NCBI GenBank assembly: GCA_963639765.1 | Contig: CAVHXA010000055.1 | Span: forward strand, 1-12,507 | Source: CAVHXA01 sp963639765 | Lineage (GTDB): Bacteria > Bacillota > Clostridia > Oscillospirales > Oscillospiraceae | DNA length: 12,507 nt | Direction of reading: 5' to 3' | Shown here: in pieces, positions 6,472 through 12,507 of the stretch | Numbering within the stretch: the first letter of the stretch is position 1 | How the letters are laid out: each line of letters starts with the position of its first letter | The notes under the pieces: generated by a model | The model's database searches: none | What the model saw: the letters and a program-made list of their open reading frames with translations, nothing else | What the model was told of the DNA's origin: nothing | Program-made: the position numbers and the translations under genes

Positions 6472-7578
6472 ATGCCGAAAATCAAAAAAGTTGTTGCCAC
6501 AGTGTGGTATAATAAGAAGAACATGCACGATCTGCGCAGAGTGTTTCCCGATGCAGAGTTCTGCTATGTGGATTTTTTCGATAAAGAAAAACTGGCGCAA
6601 GAGGTAAAGGATGCCGATGTTGCAATCCTGATGGGAGATGTTGACCCCTGTCTACTGGGAGAGAACACCCTGAAATGGATCCACTGTGATCATGCCGGGC
6701 TGAACGGCAGCGCACGCCCCGAAGTGTTCGCCCGTGGGATCCCGGTTACCGGTGCAGCGGGCCGCAGCGCACCGGTGCTGGCAGAGCATTGCATCTACTT
6801 TATGATGCAGGGCTGCTACCACACCAAAGAACTGCTGCGTGCACAGGAAAATTGCACATGGGGTGTGGACGGTATGAATACTTGGCGCGGTCTGTATGGC
6901 CGCACCGTGGGAATCGTCGGCATGGGTAACAATGGCCGGATGCTGGCCGATCGTCTTCATGCGTTCGGCATGAACATTGTGGCTTATGATAAGTTCCCCA
7001 TCAAAGGATACGATTACATCAGCCAGAAATACTGTGCGGATGCAGGTGATACGATCCAGCCGCTGTTGGAGCAGAGCGACTTTGTGGTGCTGACTTTGGC
7101 ACTGACAGACGAAACTTACCATATGATCAATAAGGAAACGCTTGCTCAGATGAAAGACGGGGCGTTTCTGGTCAACATGGCGCGCGGCGGCATTGTCTGC
7201 ACGGAGGACCTGATCGAAGCTTTGAACAGCGGCAAACTTAGTGGTGCCGGGCTGGATGTCTTTGAGGAACAGCCTCTTTCACCGGAGAGTCCCCTGTGGA
7301 AAATGGAACAGGTATATATCACCCCCCATTCCACGCCGCAGGTGCCGGATCGGGCAGCCCGAAGCATTGAGATCATCCGGGAAAATGCACGGCGGTTTGA
7401 AGCAGGAGAACCTCTGCGGAATCAGATGCGGCCAGAGGATGCGATGAACGGTGAAAAGTCCCAAGGCGGCTGGGCACGGATGATGAACAGCAATGTTCCG
7501 AAAGAAAAAATTGATCTTCAGAGATTGGAAAAATATCTGGGCAAACGCGGATGGACTGACCCGTCCGAATGGATGTGA
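6472..7578 (+). CDS. D-2-hydroxyacid dehydrogenase paralogue with Gln at the catalytic Glu position (HADH2)
   Basis: A 368-residue cytoplasmic oxidoreductase of the D-2-hydroxyacid dehydrogenase family. The nucleotide fold shows G150-x-G152-x-x-G155 (GIVGMGNNG). D173 at the end of the second strand (IVAYDK) favours NAD. R238 (NMARGG) and H286 (TPHST) are in place, but the expected Glu of DVFxxEP is Gln: the sequence reads DVFEEQP with Q267. NAD-dependent formate dehydrogenases, in the same superfamily, also have Gln there. About 45 residues after residue 322 extend past the usual end of the fold and are basic and Trp/Met containing. The start is 12 bases after the GH2 stop with AGGGAAG just upstream, so the two are translationally close. 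It differs widely from HADH1, so it is not a recent duplicate. Substrate unknown; an altered or weak dehydrogenase is possible. Confidence 0.9.
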   Translation: MPKIKKVVATVWYNKKNMHDLRRVFPDAEFCYVDFFDKEKLAQEVKDADVAILMGDVDPCLLGENTLKWIHCDHAGLNGSARPEVFARGIPVTGAAGRSAPVLAEHCIYFMMQGCYHTKELLRAQENCTWGVDGMNTWRGLYGRTVGIVGMGNNGRMLADRLHAFGMNIVAYDKFPIKGYDYISQKYCADAGDTIQPLLEQSDFVVLTLALTDETYHMINKETLAQMKDGAFLVNMARGGIVCTEDLIEALNSGKLSGAGLDVFEEQPLSPESPLWKMEQVYITPHSTPQVPDRAARSIEIIRENARRFEAGEPLRNQMRPEDAMNGEKSQGGWARMMNSNVPKEKIDLQRLEKYLGKRGWTDPSEWM

Positions 7579-7588
7579 GGAGACGGTT

Positions 7589-9538
7589 ATGAGTGAAAAA
7601 CATTGGTGGACAAACTATCCATGGCGCATGATCCAGACCAATCTCCGCGAAATTGATATGGCGGAGATCGATGCCGAGACCTATGCGCAGCAGCTTGCCG
7701 ATTATGGTGCGACCGTAGTCACGCTGAATGCAGCGGGAATCATTGCAAGTTACCAGACGAAACTGGAATTTCAGACCCAAAGCCCCTATCTGACCGGCAG
7801 CAGTCTGCGTGAGATCATAGACGCCTGCCACAAGCGGGGGATTCGTGTGATTGCACGGACGGATTTTTCCAAACTGCGGGAAGATGTGTTTGCGCAGCAT
7901 CCGGATTGGGCTTACCGGGATAAGGATGGAAATGTTGTCAACTATAATGGAAACATCCAGACCTGTCCCAATGGAGGCTACCAGCAGGAAAAAAGTCTGG
8001 AAATCCTTCGTGAAGTCCTGACGACCCATCCCTTTGATGGTGTGTTCTGCAATATGAGCGGCTTTCTTGTGGTGGATTACAGCGGCGTCTACCATGGCCC
8101 ATGCCATTGCGAGAATTGCAAGCGGCTTTTCAGCGAACAGTATGGGCTGGAGGTTCCACAAAAGGACGATCCGCGCGACCCGAATTACAAAAAATATGCT
8201 GCGTTCAAGGCTGGCTGCATCAAGGCATATCGTGAGCGTCTGGTGCGAACGATTCGTGAGATCAGCCCGGAGCTTGCCATCAATGGTTTGGATTACATCC
8301 GCACGGAATCTGCTACCGAGATCGGCGTTCCGCAGTGGCAGTACAGCGCGTCCAGCAATGCCCGGAAAACGGCCGGACCGCTGCGGACTCGCCCGGCGGA
8401 TAATGCCAGCGTGGACTTTATGGGCTTTCGATATCGGGACACATCGGTCAGCGGTCCACAGCTGGCACTTCGGCAGTGGCAGAATCTGGCGAACGCAGGG
8501 AGCGTAAGCCTTTACATCATGGGGCATATGGGCAATCACAAAGACAAAACAGCCCTGATCGCCAGCAAACCGGCGTTTGAATTCCACAAAAAGAACAAAG
8601 AGATTTATGCCGGTCTGACAAGTGCAGCAAAGGTTCTGCTTGTCAATAAGCCGATCATGGCACGGAGCGATCCGGAGAACTATGGTTGGGTACGTGCATT
8701 GACCGAAAGTCACATTCCGTTTGATGAAGTCAAACTGGCAGAGTTGACTCCGGAATCGCTGCCTCGCTGGGATGTTATCATTCTGGGTGATATGAAGAAG
8801 CTGACGCCTGCGCAGGCCAGTATGTTTGATTCTTATGTGGAACAGGGCGGAACGCTTCTTGCCACAGGAGTTCTGCCGGAACTGAACTGTCTGGGAATTC
8901 AGGAAGTCCGGAACGGCTGGAAGGATCGGATGTCCAGTGTGTTTGAATTGGGAGAAAATGAAGAAACGGTTTTTCCCCGAAGCGCAGCAGCACATTTTAT
9001 TACCCCCGGTGCGGTTTTGGCAGACGTTGCCTTCCGAGAAGAAACGGAAACCTTCCTGCACCTGATCCCAGAACATCCCTTTGGTCCGCCGGAACTCTGC
9101 TATTATACAGAAGTAAGTGAAATTTCCGGCATCGGCGTGACTCCCTATGGAAAGGGAAAAGGGATTTGCATCCCGTGGCTTGTTGGAAGCTTTTACTTCA
9201 ACGAAGGGTTCGACAATACGCTGCATCTGATGCAGGATGTTCTACATAATCTATGTGGGATTCCGGAACTTGCACCCAAGCTGCATCCAAGTGTGGAATT
9301 GGTGCTTTGTCAGAAAGAAAGCACCCTGCTCGTACAGCTTGTAAATGGCAGTGGTGTTTTTGCGAATAGCTATTTTGAGCCAATTCCGATGCAGAACGTG
9401 ATCCTGCATTTCCCCGGCCTCGCAGGGAAACAAGCGCATACGCTGAACGGCGGAACGGTGACAGTACAGGATCATGGAACTGCATTGGAACTGACACTGG
9501 ATCGACTGGGAGCGTACGAAGCAATCGTGATTTCCTGA
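7589..9538 (+). CDS. Putative glycoside hydrolase, GHL6-type TIM barrel with GH42-like second domain
   Basis: A 649-residue cytoplasmic protein. Residues 1-345 resemble the hypothetical glycosyl hydrolase 6 (GHL6) barrel: an early strand (TVVTLNAAGI), DACHKRGIRVIAR, and FDGVFCNMSG (149-158). A cysteine cluster C172-H-C174-E-N-C177 probably binds metal or stabilises a loop. Residues from about 347 form a Rossmann/glutamine-amidotransferase-like domain (DVIILGD 395-401; GGTLLATG 420-427), as in the trimerisation domain of GH42 beta-galactosidases. The last 90 residues look like a beta-sandwich. No catalytic acid pair can be assigned by eye. The start at 7589 is supported by GAGGAG (7577-7582), which overlaps the HADH2 stop; the frame is open further upstream, inside HADH2. 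Co-transcription with GH2 suggests it acts on the same imported glycan or product. A non-hydrolytic role remains possible. Confidence 0.8.
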   Translation: MSEKHWWTNYPWRMIQTNLREIDMAEIDAETYAQQLADYGATVVTLNAAGIIASYQTKLEFQTQSPYLTGSSLREIIDACHKRGIRVIARTDFSKLREDVFAQHPDWAYRDKDGNVVNYNGNIQTCPNGGYQQEKSLEILREVLTTHPFDGVFCNMSGFLVVDYSGVYHGPCHCENCKRLFSEQYGLEVPQKDDPRDPNYKKYAAFKAGCIKAYRERLVRTIREISPELAINGLDYIRTESATEIGVPQWQYSASSNARKTAGPLRTRPADNASVDFMGFRYRDTSVSGPQLALRQWQNLANAGSVSLYIMGHMGNHKDKTALIASKPAFEFHKKNKEIYAGLTSAAKVLLVNKPIMARSDPENYGWVRALTESHIPFDEVKLAELTPESLPRWDVIILGDMKKLTPAQASMFDSYVEQGGTLLATGVLPELNCLGIQEVRNGWKDRMSSVFELGENEETVFPRSAAAHFITPGAVLADVAFREETETFLHLIPEHPFGPPELCYYTEVSEISGIGVTPYGKGKGICIPWLVGSFYFNEGFDNTLHLMQDVLHNLCGIPELAPKLHPSVELVLCQKESTLLVQLVNGSGVFANSYFEPIPMQNVILHFPGLAGKQAHTLNGGTVTVQDHGTALELTLDRLGAYEAIVIS

Positions 9539-9579
9539 AATTCTTCAACGGTAGAACGATACAAAAAGGAGAAAATAAA

Positions 9580-10464
9580 ATGAAAATTGGTTTTATTGGT
9601 CTTGGCATCATGGGAAAGCCCATGGCAAAAAATCTGCTGAAAGCAGGCTACACCGACCTGCTGGTGAATAACCGCAGTCAGGCGTCTGTTAAAGAGCTGG
9701 AAGCAGCCGGAGCAACGGGTGCGACCCAGCAGGAGATCGGCGACCAGTGCGATGTCGTCGTCACCATGCTGCCAAACTCCCCGCAGGTCAAGGAAGTCAT
9801 GCTGGGCGAAAACGGCGTGGCGGCCCACATGAAGCCGGGCGCAGTGTTCATCGACTGCTCTTCCATCAACCCGGTGGCCTCGAAAGAGATTGCTGCGGCT
9901 CTGGCCGAGAAGAACATCGAGATGCTGGATGCGCCGGTTTCCGGCGGTGAGCCGAAAGCCATTGACGGTACGCTGAGCTTCATGGTCGGCGGCAAACAGG
10001 AAGTGTTCGACCAGTACAAAGAGTTGCTGTCGGCTATGGGTTCTTCGGTCGTCCGCTGCGGCGAGGTCGGCGCGGGCAACACCACCAAGCTGGCAAACCA
10101 GATCATCGTCGCCTGCAATATTCAGGCATTGGCCGAGGCCCTGACGTTGGCACAGAAGGCGGGCGTTGACCCCAACGCCGTCTTTGCCGCCATCAAGGGC
10201 GGTCTGGCCGGCTCTACGGTCATGAATGCGAAAGCACCCATGATGATCGAGGGCAACGATAAGCCCGGCTTCAAGATCGACCTCCACATCAAGGACCTGA
10301 ACAATGTTCTGGATTGCGCCCACGCCGTCGGCGCACCTGTCCCGATGACTGCCGAGGTGCAGGAGATCATGCAGTGGCTTCACAACCACGAGAAGGGTCA
10401 GGCAGACCACAGTGCCATCGCTCAGTATTACGAGTATCTGACCGGTATTAAGATCGGTCGATAA
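9580..10464 (+). CDS. garR: 2-hydroxy-3-oxopropionate (tartronate semialdehyde) reductase, GarR/GlxR type
   Basis: A 294-residue beta-hydroxyacid dehydrogenase that would reduce tartronate semialdehyde to D-glycerate in the cytoplasm. Family signatures appear in order: the N-terminal GLGIMG (7-12) dinucleotide motif, D92-C-S-S substrate loop, D117-APVSGG glycine-rich substrate site, and the catalytic lysine K170 in GAGNTTK followed by N173. R32 after the second strand (NNRS) suggests NADPH use. Length matches the family. AAGGAG (9566-9571) precedes the start, 41 bases after the previous stop. Glycerate kinase follows after 11 bases, giving the classic TSA-to-glycerate-to-2-phosphoglycerate pair. 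Codons are more C/G-ending (gcc, gtc, ggc, aag) than in the two preceding genes. A 3-hydroxyisobutyrate dehydrogenase role is less likely given the kinase. Confidence 0.87.
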   Translation: MKIGFIGLGIMGKPMAKNLLKAGYTDLLVNNRSQASVKELEAAGATGATQQEIGDQCDVVVTMLPNSPQVKEVMLGENGVAAHMKPGAVFIDCSSINPVASKEIAAALAEKNIEMLDAPVSGGEPKAIDGTLSFMVGGKQEVFDQYKELLSAMGSSVVRCGEVGAGNTTKLANQIIVACNIQALAEALTLAQKAGVDPNAVFAAIKGGLAGSTVMNAKAPMMIEGNDKPGFKIDLHIKDLNNVLDCAHAVGAPVPMTAEVQEIMQWLHNHEKGQADHSAIAQYYEYLTGIKIGR

Positions 10465-10475
10465 GGGAGCAGAAA

Positions 10476-11705
10476 ATGAACACGAGTTTGCGCAGGGATG
10501 CAGAGACAATCATCCGTTCCAGCCTGAATGCTGTCTTGCCGGATGAAGCAGTTCGCCGTGCGCTGAAATCCTTTGTGCCGAAGGGCGGCAAGGTGCTGCT
10601 TGTGGCGGCGGGCAAAGCCGCATGGCAGATGGCCCATGCCGCGGTAGAAGCACTGGAATGTGTGGATGGCGGCGTGGTCGTGACGAAATATGACCATGTG
10701 AAAGGCGAAATTCCAGGAGTAAAATGCTATGAGGCGGGCCATCCGGTGCCGGATGAAAACAGCTTTGCGGCTACCGAAAAGGCGTTGGAGCTGGTGCACG
10801 GTCTGACAGAGAAGGATACCGTTCTGTTCCTGCTTTCCGGCGGCGGCAGTGCGCTGTTTGAAAAGCCGATGCTTCCCGGTGAGGAGTTGCAGGATATCAC
10901 TGGCCAGCTCCTTGCAAGCGGTGCTGACATTGTGGAGATGAACACAATCCGGAAGCGTCTTTCGGGCGTGAAGGGCGGACGGTTTGCACAGGCTTGTGCA
11001 CCTGCACAGGTGTTCAGCATTGTGCTGAGCGATATCCTCGGTGATCCGCTGGATATGATCGCCAGCGGCCCGGCGGTGCCAGATACTTCCACCTGTGCAC
11101 AGGCTCTCGACATCGCGGAAAAATACCGGCTGAAGCTGTCGGAACAGGCAAAGATGCTGCTGGAACAGGAAACACCCAAGACCCTCGACAATGTGACGAC
11201 CCAGATCACAGGCAGCGTCCGACAGCTCTGTGCGGCTGCTGCTGATGCCTGCAAGAAGTTAGACTATGAACCCATCCTTCTGACCGACCAGCTCTGCTGT
11301 GAAGCACGAGAGGCAGGTAGCTTCCTTGGCTCCATCGTCCGCACTCACGCCGGGCAAGGTAAAAAGCTGGCATTTATCGCAGGCGGCGAAACAGTCGTCC
11401 ACCTGACGGGCAAAGGCCTCGGTGGACGCAATCAGGAACTGGCTCTTGCGGCGGCATTGGCGCTTGATGGCCTAAACGCAGCAGTGTTCTCCGTGGGCAG
11501 TGACGGTACGGATGGCCCTACCGATGCCGCAGGCGGCTATGTAGACGGCGACACAGCTTCCGCACTGGCCGCAAAAGGCTGGAATGTGTTCGACACTCTG
11601 CAAAACAATGATGCCTACCACGCGTTGCAAACGGTGAATGGTCTGATTATCACTGGAGCAACCGGCACAAATGTCAATGATGTTGCTGTTGCCTTGGTAG
11701 GATGA
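10476..11705 (+). CDS. Glycerate 2-kinase (MOFRL/DUF4147 family)
   Basis: A 409-residue cytoplasmic kinase that would phosphorylate D-glycerate to 2-phosphoglycerate, feeding enolase. It belongs to the GckA/TtuD/GLYCTK class, not the GarK/GlxK class. Motifs in order: AAGKAAW (44-50, with conserved K47), LLSGGGSA (119-126), VLSDILGDP (183-191), AGGET (302-306), GGRNQELALA (316-325), SDGTDGPTDAAGG (342-354) and TGTNVNDV (396-403), the last three in the MOFRL domain. Length is normal and no residue of these motifs is missing. GGGAG precedes the start by 7 bases, and the gene lies 11 bases after garR, so coupled translation is likely. It closes the operon before the terminator. The same family includes hydroxypyruvate reductase misannotations (ttuD); kinase is the accepted activity. 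Confidence 0.92.
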   Translation: MNTSLRRDAETIIRSSLNAVLPDEAVRRALKSFVPKGGKVLLVAAGKAAWQMAHAAVEALECVDGGVVVTKYDHVKGEIPGVKCYEAGHPVPDENSFAATEKALELVHGLTEKDTVLFLLSGGGSALFEKPMLPGEELQDITGQLLASGADIVEMNTIRKRLSGVKGGRFAQACAPAQVFSIVLSDILGDPLDMIASGPAVPDTSTCAQALDIAEKYRLKLSEQAKMLLEQETPKTLDNVTTQITGSVRQLCAAAADACKKLDYEPILLTDQLCCEAREAGSFLGSIVRTHAGQGKKLAFIAGGETVVHLTGKGLGGRNQELALAAALALDGLNAAVFSVGSDGTDGPTDAAGGYVDGDTASALAAKGWNVFDTLQNNDAYHALQTVNGLIITGATGTNVNDVAVALVG

Positions 11706-11744
11706 GCCTTAATTTTCCGGTATAGTTTCCATTTAATGATAGCT

Positions 11745-11786
11745 CACACCTCAAAATGACGGTATTCATTTTGAGGTGTGTTTTTT
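11745..11786 (+). terminator. Strong intrinsic terminator of the GH2-glycerate kinase operon
   Basis: Left arm 11745-11759 (CACACCTCAAAATGA) pairs perfectly over 15 bp with 11766-11780 around a 6-base loop (CGGTAT), followed at once by six T (11781-11786). It sits 40 bases after the glycerate kinase stop. Confidence 0.93.
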
Positions 11787-11859
11787 ATAAAAATAAGACG
11801 AAAAGACTTGCAACTCTCTGTAATCTATGGTGTATACATTATACGAAACATTGCTTTGA

Positions 11860-11877
11860 TGAACGTATTACCGTTCA
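11860..11877. repeat. Dyad TGAACG-6-CGTTCA upstream of the recombinase remnant
   Basis: TGAACG (11860-11865) and CGTTCA (11872-11877) form a perfect 6-bp inverted repeat around TATTAC. A second small one, GTATA-CAT-TATAC, lies at 11832-11844. The rest of 11787-11905 is AT-rich with no gene seen. Either dyad could be a leftover promoter, operator or recombination site of the mobile element. Confidence 0.3.
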
Positions 11878-11905
11878 ATGATGTATAAATGGAGGTGCCT
11901 GCCAT

Positions 11906-12458
11906 GACCGCTTTGCTCGGAACCGCTATGACAGTGCCCGGTACAAGACCCAGTTGAAGAAGAACGGCGTCAAGCTCATGTCGGCTACCGAGATCATCTC
12001 CGAGGGGCCGGAGGGCATCATTCTGGAATCCGTCCTTGAGGGCTATGCCGAGTATTACTCCGCCGACTTGTCCGAAAAAGTCATTAAGAACAAGCGTGGT
12101 GGGCCGATGACATTCAATGTTATCCAGCACATGTTGAGCAACCGCCGCTATATCGGCGAATTGAAGTACCGGGACATCGCAACTTGTCCGGGATGATGCC
12201 GCCATGGAATCCATCATCGCCAAGGTCATGGCGCTGCAAAACAAGGAGAACACCAATATTCCCCTCTATGAGAAACAGCTTCGAGATGCGGAGTCCGGTA
12301 TTCAGAATATGCTCAACGCGATTCAAGCTGGAATCCTGACCAGTTCCATCAAGGAACGGTTGGAGCAGCTCGAAGAAACCAAGCGTGAGCTTGAAGCACG
12401 CATTGCGGAAGAAAAGTTGGCAAAGCCCAAAGTCACGGCAGAGCATACCAGACTCTGA
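11906..12458 (+). pseudogene. Large serine recombinase remnant with two internal deletions
   Basis: Recognisable pieces of a clostridial TnpX/TndX-like large serine recombinase. Block 1 (from 11906, DRFARNRYDS to LSEKVI near 12085) is the end of the catalytic domain and long helix. Block 2 (about 12086-12181, KRGGPMTFNVIQHMLSNRRY to LKYRD) is the end of the recombinase domain. Block 3 (about 12183-12458, in another frame, LVRDDAAMES onward) is the coiled-coil C-terminal region. The N-terminus with the catalytic Ser, the segment between blocks 1 and 2, the zinc ribbon between blocks 2 and 3, and the C-terminal end are missing. The frame ends at a TGA (12194-12196) just after the second junction. 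There is no start with proper context: the ATG at 11904 is out of frame and stops quickly. The protein cannot be functional. It marks an old, decayed insertion after the operon terminator. Confidence 0.85.
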
Positions 12459-12507
12459 CCGTCTTTTTGCTTATTATGGAAAACGTGAATGTCTTGCAGG
12501 TGGTGCT
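12459..12507. other. Window end, no feature seen
   Basis: Forty-nine bases after the recombinase remnant show no reading frame, hairpin or repeat that I can support. They may belong to more decayed element DNA. Confidence 0.4.

Noticed and set aside
7373..9226. A 617-codon open frame antisense to the GHL6-like gene
   Set aside because: No family features and no ribosome site. The plus-strand gene has domains and operon context.
9472..10509. A 345-codon frame antisense to garR
   Set aside because: It is a shadow of the strongly biased garR codons, with no domain or start signal.
11904..11957. ATG preceded by GGAGG in front of the recombinase remnant, as a small gene
   Set aside because: That frame runs only 17 codons to a TGA and is out of frame with the recombinase homology.
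1..12507. CRISPR arrays, tRNA or rRNA genes, riboswitches
   Set aside because: No regularly spaced repeats, cloverleaf-like segments or known aptamer motifs were seen by eye.

Overview
The window looks like chromosomal DNA of an anaerobic gut Clostridia species; a Faecalibacterium or related Oscillospiraceae genome would fit. The basis is strong GGAGG-type ribosome sites, extended -10 (TGnTATAAT-like) promoters, Firmicutes-style AraC and GH2 proteins, and a remnant of a clostridial large serine recombinase. The genus is a guess from style and has not been checked by search. No tRNA, rRNA, CRISPR array or complete insertion sequence is visible.

Layout. (1) Positions 1-1062: an imperfect hairpin, then a minus-strand D-2-hydroxyacid dehydrogenase (HADH1). 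(2) Positions 1063-1352: a 290-base divergent promoter region. (3) 1353-2843: a plus-strand GPH-family sugar:cation symporter. (4) 2865-2901: a perfect 15-bp hairpin between convergent genes. (5) 2906-4126: a minus-strand AraC-family regulator. (6) 4127-4227: a second divergent promoter region holding a 14-bp palindrome and short direct repeats. (7) 4228-11705: a tight five-gene plus-strand operon. It encodes a GH2 glycosidase, a second D-2-hydroxyacid dehydrogenase (HADH2), a GHL6/GH42-like TIM-barrel protein, tartronate semialdehyde reductase (garR-like) and glycerate 2-kinase, and ends in a strong intrinsic terminator at 11745-11786. (8) 11787-12507: decayed mobile-element DNA with a serine recombinase pseudogene carrying two internal deletions.

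How it fits together. The symporter would import a glycoside or uronide. The two hydrolases have no signal peptide and so would act in the cytoplasm. The 2-hydroxyacid dehydrogenases and the garR/glycerate-kinase pair would funnel a three-carbon hydroxy or keto acid (glycerate, hydroxypyruvate or tartronate semialdehyde) into glycolysis as 2-phosphoglycerate. The AraC protein is the likely local switch. No aldolase, dehydratase or isomerase that would make tartronate semialdehyde from a sugar acid is encoded here, so the source of the C3 acid is the main open question. The pairing of glycosidases with a glycerate module is the most interesting aspect of the window. HADH2 also has Gln where the family's catalytic Glu is expected.
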